A stretch of DNA of 64,000 nt, from the NCBI GenBank assembly GCA_036245525.1, contig BTPG01000006.1:73375962-73439961 (forward strand), written 5' to 3'. The translations under genes and the position numbers were made by a program. This DNA is from Semisulcospira habei. Taxonomy: Eukaryota; Mollusca; Gastropoda; Semisulcospiridae. The notes beneath the pieces are model-generated. The model made no database searches. It saw only the letters and a list, made by a program, of their open reading frames with translations, and was not told the origin of the DNA. Shown in pieces: positions 40,440-52,959 of the stretch. The stretch's first letter is position 1. Each line of letters begins with the position of its first letter.

Positions 40440-43400
40440 GGTGGTGTCTGGAGTATTCAAGGAGGGGTTTTACCTATAATAGGGGGGACAAGTCGTCTCT
40501 CGAAGGTTAGAGAGTAGTCCAGCAGTATAGGTCCCCACTTTGACACTCAACTCTCGCTTGTGGCTCCACGTAGCTGCAGCATGCGCAGCGGCCACACCAC
40601 GGGCAACAGCTTCGACTGGCTGGCTAAACCAAGTGAGGGGAAACCGAGGGTCTCAAACCCTTGGTGAGGCAGGACTTGCTCGTCCTAGCAGGCAAAGTCT
40701 GTCACCGGCCGACTGGGCGGAGGAAACTCAATGAAGGGTTCAACGGCCAAGAGGGCGGGTCAGCAGTGCACTGTAGAGTGCATAGGGCATGTCAGAGCAC
40801 AAAAGAAGACACGGCCATCCACTGCAGCCAAGGAAGTTACCAGTTTTAACGTCTCATCGTGCCACTGGGCTCTGATTTCTGCGGCCGAGAGGGTGGGGTT
40901 GCTCCAGCGCAACAGCTTCTCCACCAAAATCTCCTTCACGCGCAGGTTTTGTGCATGGATCTTCAACTTCACCAAATCTGCTTCTTCATCTTCTTTTTTC
41001 TTCTGCCTCCTCCAAATGCCCTGCGGCGATGGGGAACGGGCGAACCGACAGGTAGAGGTTATTACTGAGAGTCGTAGCTCCGAACCTGCACGTAGGCGGC
41101 CTGTGGACCAGTGGTCGCTCTTCCCTGTACCAGGGGCAGCAGGGAAGTTCGGCAGCATCCCAGGCGACTGAGCAGCCCTCTTCAGGACAGCACTGCTCAC
41201 CCTAGTAATGGAGGGAACTAGAAAACATGTTCCAAACATTGCCTGCCCTACACAAACCGGTCAGCTTACCGCGGCTGGCGGTTTAACCCTTTTATGCGGT
41301 CGAAAAGAAAAACAAAGAAAAAACTTATTCTCGGTACGTGGAATGTACGAACCCTGTTGGAGAGAGATCAGACGAAGAGACCGCACAGAAGAACAGCCCT
41401 CAGCCAGGGAGCTAGCGAGATATAAGATCGACATTGCGGCTCTTAGTGAAACCAGATTTGCTGACGAAGGCTCGATCTATGACCCTGAGGGTGGGTACAC
41501 CTTTTTCTGGAAGGGCAAAGCTGAGAACGAGGACAGGATACACGGGGTTGGCTTCGCCATCCGCACCACGCTCCTCCGACAGCTGCCTTCTCTTCCCACT
41601 GGCATCAGCGAACGAGTGATGATGAAGCTCCGTTTCCAATCTCTCACACCCGACATGTCACTATCATCAGCGCCTAAGCTCCGACACTCACCAGCGCCGA
41701 TGACGACAAGGAGGCGTTCTATGAGAGCCTCGACTCCCTCCTGAAGTCCACTCCTGCAAGTGACAAACTCATCGTGCTTGGTGACTTCAATGCTCGAGTT
41801 AGGCGCGAATGTGACTGCTGGAAAGGAGTGATGGGCCCACACGGACTGGGCAAGATGAACAGCAATGGCCTGCTGCTGCTGACATTGTGCGCTGTGAATG
41901 AACTCGCCATCACCAACACCCTCTTCAGGCTGGATAGTAAGTACAAGACAACATGGCTGCATCCTAGGTCCAAGCAGTGGCATCTCATGTCATTGTCCGC
42001 CAGCGGGATACTCGTGATGTCAGAATCACCTAAGCCATGAGAGGAGCCGAGTGCTGGACCGACCATCGGCTGGTGCGGTCTGTCCTCAACCTGCACATTG
42101 CACCAGCACACAGGAAGAAGCCGAAGCTCACCCGACCTTCATTCAACCTGGCCAAGCTTAAGCGCCCTGACGTCAAGGAAAACTTTCAGTCCCACCTTGA
42201 TGACCTGCTAACTGCCCATGGACCATTGACTGGCAACCCAACTGAAATGTGGAACCAGTTCAAGGGGATGGTGGCGGAGTCTGCCAAAGACGTGCTTGGA
42301 CCCAAGCAGAGGGTACACCAGGATTGGTTCGATGAGAACAATGAAGAGATCAACAAGCTACTGGAGCAAAAGCGCAGTGCCTTCATCGAGTGGCAGAACG
42401 ACATCAACTCCTTGTCCAAGAAAGACGCTTCAAACACCTCCAGAGAAAAGCCCAGAGAGAGCTCCGCAACATGCCGGACACCTGGTGGTACAGCAAGGCA
42501 AAAGAACTTGAACACTTTGCTGAATCCAACAAATCCAAGGAGTTTTTAAGCGCTATGAAAGCTGTCTACGGCCCTGCCAGACCCAGCACAACTCCTCTCT
42601 TTTCTTCCGACGGCTTCACCTTGCTGAAGGACAAAGGCAGCATAACTGAGCGCTGGAGAGAACACTTCTCAAATCTGTTGAACATGCCTTCCACTGTCGA
42701 CCCCACGGCCCTGGACATGATTCCCCAGAAGCAGACACTGGATGACCTTGACCTCCCGCCTACCCTGGTCAAGAAAGCGATCAACCAGACTAGCTCCGGC
42801 AAGGTTGCAGGCATGGGTGGCATCCCGCAGAGCTCTTCAAAGCAGCTGGACCTGAGACCCTTGACGCCTTCCTCAACATTCTTACATGCATCTGGGCAGA
42901 GGAGTACATGCCACAGGAATTTAGAAATGCTACAATCGTCTCCCTGTTCAAGAACAAGGGCAGCAAAGCAGTCTGTGCCAATTACAGAGGGATCTCACTC
43001 TTGTCCATTGGTGGCAAGATCCTCGCGAGAGTCATCCTCAACCGCCTGATCAGCTCTGTATCTGAGGAAGCACTCCCAGAGGCTCAGTGTGGCTTCAGAC
43101 CCGGCCGCAGCACAGTCGACATGGTCTTCTCTGTGACAGGTCCAGGAGAAATGCATTGAGCAGCACATGGACCTCTCCGCTGTCTTCATATATCTGACCA
43201 AAGCATTCGACACCGTGAACAGAGAAGCGCTTTGAGTCATCATCGCAAAGCTCGGCTGTCCCAGGAAGTTCACCAACATCATCCGTCTCTTCCATGATGG
43301 AATGGTAGGAGTTGTCCAGTCAAACACATCCGCACCCTTCGCACCCTTCGACATTTCCAACGATGTGAAACAAGGTTGTGTTCTTGCCCCCGTGATGTTC

Positions 43401-46319
43401 AACCTGTTCTTCACGTGTGTCCTGACCCATGCAGTACGCGACCTTGAGAAGGGAGTGTATCTGAAGTACAGACTAGACGGCTCTCTCTTCGAGCTTCGTC
43501 GACTGAACGCCAGGACCAAGTCCATCGAGAGACTGATCATTGAGGCGCTGTTTGCCGATGACTGTGCGCTGATGGCGCACACGGAGTCTGACCTCCAGAC
43601 CATCGTCAACAGGTTCTCGGAAGCCTCTCGACTGTTTGGCCTCACCATCAGTCTCAACAAGACCGAGGTCCTGCATCAACCAGCCCCAAGCACAAGAGCC
43701 CCCCCCCCCCCCCCCCCCCCTATCCAAAGTGCATTTCGAAGGCACCGAGCTGAAGACTGTCGACCAGTTCAGGTACCTGGGGAGCATCATCTCTTCTGAC
43801 GATACTATCGACAAGGAAATCGCAGCTCGCATCAGCAAAGCCAGCCAAGCCCTGGGTCGTCTGCGCACTCGTGTGTTGAATAACAACAACGTCAAGCTCT
43901 CCACCAAGATCATAGTCTGCAAGGCAGTAGTCCTCCCCAGCCTCCTCTACGGCTGTGAGTCATGGACGCTGTACAGAAAGCACCTCAAGCAGCTCGAACG
44001 TTTCCACATGAGATCCCTGCGCTCACTCATGGGCATCAAATGGCAAGACAAGGTGACAAACCTGGAAGTCTTGGACAATGCTGGCTTAGTGAGTGTTGAA
44101 GCCTTGATCCTAAAGACACAACTTCCGTGGACAGGTCATGTCATACGCATGGATGATTCTCGTATGCCACGCCAACTCCTGTATGGTTGTAAAGACGGTG
44201 TTTTTACGTTGTACTCAATTAAATCGTTACATATAAACGTTTATGGAATGAGTGTGTGCGTGGGCTTTCTGCCAATCTGTATAAAGGTGGGTGTTCTATC
44301 TCTGTTTACTAGACTCTTTCATCCACCACACACGCGCTTACAAACAAGGACAAAGGCCACACAGTTATCTCTCTTTGCCCTCTGTTTAACTTATTCTCAT
44401 ACACTCATAACATACATTAAACCACACAATTCACATCATATAAACCAATCTACACAAATAACAATTCACATCATATAAACCAATCTGCACAAATAAATAA
44501 CAAGTGGCATATAGATTATTCACAACTTCGGCGCTCACACATTCACTCGCTACCGTAGAGGTCGTTGTCTCTCGAGAGAGACGTCACTCGACTCCTCTTT
44601 ATACTAGTGTCGACACAGTCAATATCACATTGACGACTTGACGGAGATTCCCGAACTGAATATTACTATTCAATGACTACTCACAGATTTAGAACATTCC
44701 TAGGCGTGAAATTAACGGCGCTAGGCGATAATAGGCTACACTGACGGAGCACTGCATGTGGTCCTGTAGCACGAATCTGTGGCTTACTTCGCTACCGTTG
44801 CTGCTCGTAGCACCAGTGATGGTAGGACGAAGGAGAGATGAAGGCTTGATGTCCGCACCTGGTCACGTACGTGATGCCTTCAGGACAGCTTCATCGGCCC
44901 TACTCCAGGGGTGTCCGCTCCGTACCGGCCCCGCTGTACACAACATTTATACACTCATAAATGTTCGCTCTTATACCTAAAAAGTCTGAATGTGTCTTCG
45001 ACACATTATTATACTTTAGAGCGCTCTAGATCATTTCCTCTGAAAAATGTCTTCTTTATGCCACCATACTACAGTCACTATTGTCATAATTCTTATGACA
45101 ATTCCTATAGCCACTTTAACACAGTGCACACAATTCCTATAGCCACTTTAACACAGTGCACACAATTCCTATAGCCACTTTAACACTTTACACACATTTT
45201 ACGTACCTACACCCAATGGATTATGAGCCAAATATTACAATCACAGCTCACCTCCAATTCGTAACATATTACTGCACATTTCATCATTAGGTATACCTAA
45301 ATATATACTGAATTCTATTCCTATTTCAGTCCCACATCTTCACATATGAATGAATACAACATGACATCCTAGTTATAACTACATCACATAATTACATGAC
45401 TAAACAAGTATTGACACGAGCCATCGCATTTCCTTCAAACATGGCTCTTCTGCACTCTAATAATAATTCATAAAACAATACTTTCTTTTTCATCTGAATA
45501 GCGTTACAGGTCATTATAAATACCGGTAATAAAAGAATAAATACCTGTATTCAATATACAGCTATCGAATTCTCTAGCCAGAATTCTTCCTCAGAGCCCT
45601 AGCGAAAACGACCGCTCGGCTCGACTGGTATAGCATCTCTAACTGGCAATTATTCCCGAACCCACACTGTCACTCCCACACGTGACACGTGAACATCGCT
45701 CACCGCTACATTACCGCACGTGAACAATGCTTATCTATACATTACCGCTCGTGAACAATGCTTATCTCTACATTATTCGCATGTGTACATTCGGTCCAAC
45801 TGCTAATGACGTCACACCATCGTCCGACCGAAAACCTGCACTAAAGGCGTTCGTTACAATGGTGCACTCTCAAAAGGCCACAGGAAGCAAGGACGGCCAA
45901 AGAAACGCTTCAAAGACTGCATAAAAGACAGCCTCAAGTACTGCGTCTTCCCGGTAAAGGAACTTGAAGCACAAGCACAAGACAGATCTGGCTGGCGTGC
46001 CGCCACCAGGAAAGCCTGCATGCTCTTTGAACAAAATCGGCGCGAACGGATCACCAGTGCCAGAGCTCGCAGAAAAACAGCGTCGACTCTCCCTACAGCT
46101 ACGTTCCAGTGCCCCATTGCCCTCGCAGGTTTGGCTTCAGGATTGGCTTGGCCAGCCACACCCGCAACCACAAACAGAAGTCATGCACAATGACATCGGT
46201 TTCGATTGTCTACCCATTACATTACCTTTAGAGGACACCCCACGTTTGTATCAGTGTATATTTTTTTAACAGCTTGGATTTTTTTACGTTGAATTAAAAA
46301 TAAAATGAAATAAAATAAA
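40440..46319 (+). mobile_element. RTE-like LINE, long but inactivated, split by an LTR
   Basis: A GC-richer 5' region without a clear ORF (40440-41300) is followed by endonuclease sequence (GTWNVRTLL, ALSETRF, VLGDFNARV, CWTDHRLV). Then comes reverse transcriptase (NYRGISLLSIGGKILARV, QCGFRPGRSTVDM, VKQGCVLAPVMFNLFF, ALFADDCALMAHTE, FRYLGSIISSD) and a C-terminal GHRKQGRPKKRFKD stretch after the LTR. The endonuclease resembles that of RTE elements (the craniofacial development protein 2 relatives). At least five frameshifts, an in-frame TGA near 43235 and a C21 run at 43700 disable it. The 3' end near 46319 has AAAAT-type repeats. Confidence 0.8.
44188..45858. mobile_element. Solo-LTR-like element with 5-bp target duplication
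   Basis: It begins TGTAAAGACGG and ends GGCGTTCGTTACA, so it has TG...CA with a short inverted TGTAA/TTACA. ATGGT occurs at 44183-44187 and 45859-45863. Taking out the element and one ATGGT joins the LINE frame exactly (LLYGAL then SKGHRKQG). It holds three copies of a 31-bp repeat near 45100-45180, two copies of a 35-bp repeat near 44430-44500, and two of a GTGAACAATGCTTATC unit. No internal gag or pol, so it is a solo LTR or a non-coding element with LTR-like ends. Confidence 0.8.
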
Positions 46320-46365
46320 TTGGCAACTGTCAATGAAGGGGCTAATGTAATGTAAACCAAATTAA

Positions 46366-47545
46366 GCCATTGCATCATGCGACTGACTTTTGAAAACTTG
46401 GTTATTGTCCAAAGAAGGCTACATTACAGATTGGCATATTCGAGTAGATCAACAATTTAGTCTAAGGGCGGTGCCAGAATAGCTTGGCGCCTCAGGTGCC
46501 AAGCTACTCTGGCAGCACCCTTGAACTATCTATCTATATATCCCGTAGTCTTGCCGACCGTTGGGACACCACTGATGACTTGGCAACCCGCTCCCTCCAT
46601 TCCATTCTGTTCTCTGCCATTCTTAGTGTGTCGCTCAGCTGCAGTCCTGTCCATTCTGAGATATTGTCCTCCCATCTTTTTCTCTGTCTTCCTCTCCTTT
46701 GCTCTCCTTGCACAGTGCCTTGCAGGATTGTCTTGGCAAGCCCTGATGATCCCGTGACATGCCCATACCACTTAAGTTTGCGTTTTTTCACAATGGCTAA
46801 TAGGTCTTCATAGGGTTCGATGGCTTGCCTGATTCTGCTTCCCATTTTTTCCTTCGTGATATGATCTCTGTACGAAATGCCAAGCAGCCTTCGAAAACAT
46901 CTCATATCAGTGGCTTGTATCCTCCTTTCGAGGTCTGCTGTGAGGGTCTATGACTCACAGGCATTTAAGAACACTGAGATGACTAAGGAGCGCATCAGTT
47001 TGATATTGGAGCAGAGTGTGATGTTTCTGTCCTTCCATATTATGGTCTTCAGTCTTGTCAGTGCTGTTGTTGTCTGCGCAATCCTGGACAGTATTTCTGG
47101 TTTTGACCCACCCATCTGTCACAATGGCTCCTAAGTATTTGAATTTCTTAACTGTTTCCAGTTTTTGGCCTCCAACCGTGATTTCAGTGCCAATGCCACT
47201 GGCGTTATTGATCATCAGTTTGGTCTTCTCTGCGCTGATTTCCATACCAAACGCAATGGCTTTACTGTCCACATTTACCACCAGCTGAGCTAGCTCCTCC
47301 TTGTTCCCGCGAGACCATCAATGTCGTCCGCGAAGCGCAAGTTCTTCATTGTTTAGCCTCCAATACTGACAGTTCCTTCATGATCTTTCAGAGCGTCTCT
47401 CATGATTCTTTCCAGGAAGATGTTGAAAAGAGTAGGTGAGAGCAAGCAGCCTTGTCTGACTCCGACTGCTGTCCTAAACCAATTTCCTATTTTGCCGTTG
47501 AACTAGCATAGTCAAATTCATTTCAAGTAATAGTGATGATAAGGG
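46366..47545. mobile_element. TTAA foldback MITE interrupted by a LINE
   Basis: The MITE halves are 46366-46528 and 47506-47545, with TTAA at 46362-46365 and 47546-47549. The left half holds the hairpin core GCCAGAATAGCTTGGCGCC. The right half is the remaining flank ending ATGATAAGGG. Without the LINE it is about 203 bp, normal for the family. Confidence 0.75.
46529..47497 (-). mobile_element. 5'-truncated LINE inside a MITE, 8-bp target duplication
   Basis: TTGAACTA at 46521-46528 and 47498-47505 are the duplicated target. Minus-strand frames encode the 3' half of a reverse transcriptase: GVRQGCLLSPTLFNIF, NLRFADDIDGLAG, ISAEKTKLMIN, FKYLGAIVTD, LKWYGHVTGSSGLAKT and RRGRQRKRWEDNISEWTG. The frame is broken near 46935 and 47290. 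The 3' tail on the minus strand is a GATA repeat. It is a different LINE from the one at 40440. Confidence 0.85.
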
Positions 47546-47639
47546 TTAAAGCAGTTGCACTTCATGTCATGAGAAGCCTTCCATTATTACCTCTAGGTAG
47601 ACCACTTCCTATAGAGAGGCGTACCTTGCGCCACCCGGC

Positions 47640-47780
47640 AGTGATGCAGAAAGATTTGAAGACGAAAAACGTATGATTCATCGCTTACCTTTAGCTGTCA
47701 TTAGCGATTTTTATCGAGATGATTCCTGCTGGAATCACCGCGACGAAAACCGCTACCGACAGCTAAAGAGTTTTAAAGGC
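47640..47780. repeat. Family C hairpin repeat
   Basis: TTTAGCTGTCATTAGCG and CGCTACCGACAGCTAAA are inverted arms around GATGATTCCTGCTGGAATCACC. Related to 2985-3070 and 40240-40300. Confidence 0.55.
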
Positions 47781-47834
47781 TCTAGTCGCTCCCGGAGCAT
47801 TCTCAAAATTGCATAAAACTGTTTGACGAATATT

Positions 47835-47952
<118 letters not shown>

Positions 47953-48006
47953 AGTTTGCAGTTGCTGTTCAAACTAAGTTTTTAACATTCATGTTTAATC
48001 AGGCTC

Positions 48007-48008
<2 letters not shown>

Positions 48009-48079
<71 letters not shown>

Positions 48080-48080
48080 G
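48009..48080. repeat. (GT)n microsatellite
   Basis: Pure GT repeat, then one GC and GTGAGTGAG. Confidence 0.97.
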
Positions 48081-48224
48081 AGTGAGCTAACTTCTTTTTT
48101 TTTATGCTCACGTTTTGCCTTTCCAGTTTTATTAGTTTTAGTCACGCGCGTGAGATTGATGTGTGAGTGCGTGTGCAAGGACATGATTGAAAAAAGGTCT
48201 GTGTACCTAATCATTTATCCTTGA

Positions 48225-48255
48225 GAAATAAAGTTTCATTTCATTTCATTTCATT

Positions 48256-48313
<58 letters not shown>
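48225..48313. repeat. LINE-type 3' tail (TTTCA)n followed by (CT)n
   Basis: GAAATAAAGTTTCA then four TTTCA units, running straight into about 27 CT units. A matching end, AATAAAGTTTCAGTCAGTCA, is at 56256. Confidence 0.7.
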
Positions 48314-48315
<2 letters not shown>

Positions 48316-49130
48316 GCCACCGAGGATACACTGTCAAACCTACCTTTTCACATCTCCGCTTCAAATGTGTAGTTGTTCTATTCATCTGGAACTAAAGTTC
48401 TGAAGTGGAGCGTGGGTAGATGTGCAACAGTCACGGATTCTTTTATATGTGATAAATAATCCTGAAAGGTGGTTGTGAACACTTCAAATGTTATTTTTGT
48501 TCCACGACTTTCGTTAGCCTAACCTTGGAGTAGATCTACAACACAGCACCAAGTGTGTTTTGATTTCTTGAATACTTTTTGTGAATGTTTGCAATAGTGT
48601 GGGCTTGAAAAAACTTACAATCCTTCAGTGGCAGTACATTCGAGTTGTTCGGAGAGCCTTTGGACGGTGAGCCTTTGTTTTTCATTCCACGGCGTTCGTC
48701 TTTGTCCAACCGACATCGGAGTACTGCAGTGAGTCTATTGTTTCCTGAATTGACTTTTGTGTGAGTTCTGAACTTCTTTTTAATTAACTGTGCATGGCTC
48801 AGGTGAGCGTGTACTTCTTATATGCTCTAACTAAAAATGATTTGTCAAACAGACTGAAAATTACGTTTTGGCATTGATAACATTGATTGCGTTCATTTGT
48901 GCGTCTCGCGCCTTTTGGATCTAGAACGGCTGACGCGTCACCTGGAACTTGAGCAGCTGACTCGGACAAATTATCTCCCTCTCGCGAGTGCCTTCCCCTA
49001 GAAAAAAAATGTATCCCAATCACGCATTGGTATCATAGTCATGCTGTCAAATAACTAATTTCATGCACTATGATTGCCATTTCTGCAGCGCACAAACAAC
49101 TCCTTGCCAATAAAATGTATATCCATCACC
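48314..49130 (+). other. Probable 5' region of the CR1-type LINE
   Basis: No ORF of note. It precedes ORF1 without interruption and is T-rich with no known motif. The true 5' end of the element was not located. Confidence 0.4.
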
Positions 49131-51717
49131 ATGTCTGAAACATCCGCTACACCTACTGTAGCTACCCGTAATGTTTTCCAGCTACAGGATACTCGCGATG
49201 AACTACAAAAGGTTCTGCATTGTTCTCTCGAGGAGTTATGCGTATGGCGACGTGTCCTTTTGAGACGCTACTGTAAACCCGCGTCACACCAGTCATGTCT
49301 ACAGATTGAACACCGTGATGACGCTGAAGCCACTGTACAGGTCCACTGCACCGAGCCCCTTCTTGGCCCATCAATACCGCCTGCTCACCTGTCCAAGACG
49401 ATCATCAGACTAATCACAGATGACGATAAACTTATTACATACAGTCTTTGCTTCAAGCACGTTGAAAACACCGGAACCCTGCTAGCCCAAGGTGTTCTCT
49501 GCCCCCTGGTTGGAGAGGATGAAATCGATAGTCTTGGACCGCTAGTAGCGTCAATCTTGGATGTGGACTGCCCAACCGCTGCCCTGGAGAAGGCGTATGC
49601 ACGTCAGATGGCCTCCATCCAGATGCTTGCGGTATTTTTAGACTTCGCCCCAGCACCTGGAATTCTGAAAGAAACTTGCTTTGACACTTCTACCAAAGCC
49701 GAGTGGTCTGACATCGACGAGGAGACACTACTGAAATGCTGCCATTCTCCAGTCGCAAAGGGCAAGCATGACATGTCTGAACCGGAGTGGTCAGACATAG
49801 AGGAAGAGGAACTTCTCAACTGCTGCTCCACACCAACAAGTTCCAGCATGCAGCGCATTTGCAGCTCCGCGCGCCGCTATCGTCGCCTACCCACCGTCTT
49901 CACCACGCCCCACTTGTTTACAAAGATTGCACAGGTAGGAAAGAAAATCAATGAATTGACACATACATTTAAAGCTGCCTCAAAAGCGCTCGAGGCCAGA
50001 TTCACTGACCTTGGGAAGGAGGGTGTTGCTGCAGTTAAAGCTGTAGAATCCCGAACTGTCATCCGGGATAACAAAAACAAAGCCCTGCTAGGTCAGCTTG
50101 ACGCTGCAGTAAAAGCGTTCGAGTCCCGGGTGGCTGACCTGGAAAGGGAGAAGGTCGCGCTAGCCAGTCAGCTTGGCGCCACTCTGAAAGCTCTAGAGTC
50201 CCGGGTCGCTGATCTGAAAAAAGAGAACATCACTCTGGTTAGTCAGCTTGTCGCCGCTAATAAGGGCATCACAGCACTGCAAGCACCGCAACAATCTGTG
50301 GCTTCATCGGGCGTCCAGGTCACTGATTTCAAGCCGTCAGGAGCCTGCAGGTCCTCACTGTCCACTGAGAAGCCTACAACGTGTGAAGTGGCTGCCACTG
50401 CCACTGTCTCCACAGGTAATAGCTTTTCCGTCCTAGATGACAACAGTGAAGACTCAAACCCTATTGTTCCCAAGAGCGGGAACTGCACTGGCCGGATGAA
50501 ATCGGCTATACCGGGAAAAGGTGCAGTCCCCGACAGCAATGATCGGCCAGCTACGTCCTCTACACATAATGACTTCCTCTCATCATGCGAACAGCTTCTC
50601 CAGCAGCCTATCATGGGCGAGGTTACCTTCCTCTTTGTTGGAGACTCCGTGCTCCGTCCAGTTGATGTCTACAGGATGGTGCCGGCAGGCAGTAGAGTCC
50701 AAAAATGTGCAGTCCCTGGTCTACAAATTGCTGACATTGAGAAGTGGGTAACTACCCAGCCAGGCCCACATCACCACGTGCAGCATCTCACCATCCATGT
50801 TGGGGTTAATGACTGCACTGACAAGTCAGCTGTGGAGGAACGCAGGTGGTTCCCATCTCCTTCAGACATGCAAGAAAGCCTTTCCCGCTGCCAGACTACA
50901 CATGTCTTCCATTGTACCTGCGAAAGGTGCACACCCAAAAAAGCCAGCAACCCTGACGTCAAATGTGAACTTGAGCACTGCTTGCAAGAAACTTGGCGTT
51001 GAGTTCATAGACCATAGCAGCATCTTTCTCACTGCTAATCAAGCACCGCGTCAAGCTCTCTACCGAGACTCACTACTCCCCAGCCCCCGTGGCACAAGGT
51101 ACTTGGCACTCAACGTAGCTGCTGTATTTGCGTCTCCATCCAGTGACAACCCCCACACTGGGAATCGCTCACACAGGGTTACAGCGGGCAGAGAATCAGA
51201 GCACACGCCCGCTCGAAACAATTACCGTCGACAACACAGCTTTAACCCCTGCGGGCACATTGCACACTCTCAGCAGTCTCTGCAGTCAGAGACTCCTCAG
51301 CGTTCTGAAGAGCTCGGCCAGACACGTCTATACAGTGCGGTGGTTGCTGGAGCGCCCTCTACCCAGCATACGCCTACTGGGGCTCAGAGTTTAACAGATG
51401 CACACATGTTGACACCCCCGCACTATGACCCTGCTACTAAATCACCTTCTGCAGGTCAGCCATTCTACCTGCCTCGTACTCATCACATGGCGTCACACCC
51501 CCTCTACAGCAACAACTCTGAGATGGGTATGTCTGCCCAGCATGTCTACCGGCCTACATCACCCACACCCACACACTTTCAGCCCAGCGTCAACCCCTTG
51601 GAGATGGGGCAGCCTGTCTACTCACCTGGCTTCAAGGTCCCTTCAGCTCCACATGCACAACCCTTTGACCCCCTGCGGCTTGTTGCAGAACTCCTAAAAC
51701 CCTACATTATGAGCTGA
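49131..51717 (+). pseudogene. CR1-type LINE ORF1 with coiled coil and esterase domain (frameshifted)
   Basis: The ATG at 49131 (MSETSATPTVAT) is preferred to the one at 49074. An N-terminal part of unknown fold is followed by acidic repeats EWSDIDEE and EWSDIEEEE. A coiled coil around 49930-50270 contains repeated units such as ALESRVADLKKEN. Then comes an SGNH/esterase-like domain with FLFVGDSVLR (the GDS block) and HVGVNDCTD (the GxND block). A frameshift near 50835 moves the continuation (CKKAFPAARLHMSSIVPAKG) to another frame, open to 51717 and ending in a Pro/His-rich tail. The expected DxxH block reads YRDSLLPSPRGTRYL, so the His is replaced. ORF1 proteins of this kind bind the LINE RNA. 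Confidence 0.75.
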
Positions 51718-52959
51718 GTTTGCAGTACGATACACGGTGGCATGCCCCACTCTATGCTCATAACCTTCATACACCTCATATCTCTGTGTGAGAAAGATGA
51801 TGGGCATAAACTTGGGTATGGCCTTCTTATTTTATTTTGGTAGTCTCAATCACAGTTTTGTCACTGGCTTACTCCATTTTATGCCCCACGCTTTAGCCCA
51901 ACTGGAAATCTACATGTCTAGACACTCACCGTCCAATACATGTTGGACGGCGCAGGGCATAGAATAGGGTATGACCCTGTAGTTCTAACAATATATTCCG
52001 ATGTGATGCCGATTCAAGATCTTCATCGACCGTTGATTGTGAGCTGCGTCTGAGAAAGAAAATGAAATATTGCTTTACTAGCATATGTTGCCGCTTTACT
52101 AATGTTGCATATCTGAGACTTTTCACTTGTCGAAGGTGTTAAGCATAAAACTGAATATGACATCTCTCTGCGTTTGAAATGATATTCTCGACAGGATCCT
52201 TTCAGCATGTCAGTAGCATAATTTATTTTATGCCCATCGCTTTTTTTTTCTTTCCCCTTTACTGTATTGTCTTGACGTGCACTCATACACATTATTCGAG
52301 GAAGGCGGTGAGCATAGAATAGACTATGACTCTCTATTTATTTTAATTCGTTGGTGATATTCACTACATCATAATCACTAGAATGTTTCATTGTCTGCCT
52401 GTCGACTTATCTAATATGTCAGGCTATTCTAGGCGCTCATACTCAATACAACAGAAATGTAACGGGCATAGAGTGTCTTATGATTCCTTCAGTATTATAT
52501 GCCGATATATTACTAGCTGAAAATAGTAATTCATGGACTAGCATGTCTTACTGTATTTGGATTACTAATATCTATTTAATATCTTAAATGTGTGCTGCGA
52601 TGGCATCATCTTGACATATCGTGCGAGTGTTGACACTTTCATCACAAGCATATTTGTATCTGCTTTTGATTTTCTTGGGATTTGTCCGGACATAAGAAAT
52701 TGCTGGACGCTTATGCGATTTAAAAAATAATAATTTTGGCAGCATTGAGTTATAGGAACATTGAACTCTCATTTGTGCCACGTACCGTGTTTGGAAATCT
52801 TATTGCGTGTCATTGCTTATTGCATAGATTAGATCGTTCGTGTTAAACCTGTTATCGGGTATTTAGCTTCGGTTATTTAGCTTTACTTTCTCATTCTCTT
52901 GTTACTTCACATGTGCAACCAGTTTCTTTTTTCTCCCATTATCCTGTAGTCAGAAAGAC
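51718..52959. repeat. Inter-ORF spacer with degenerate GGGCATA-TATGAC repeats
   Basis: Seven or more copies of a motif like GGGCATAGAATAGGGTATGAC, or its inverse, at irregular spacing (near 51735, 51806, 51955, 52142, 52228, 52308, 52460). No ORF above 90 codons looks coding. Such a long spacer is unusual between CR1 ORFs. Confidence 0.55.
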
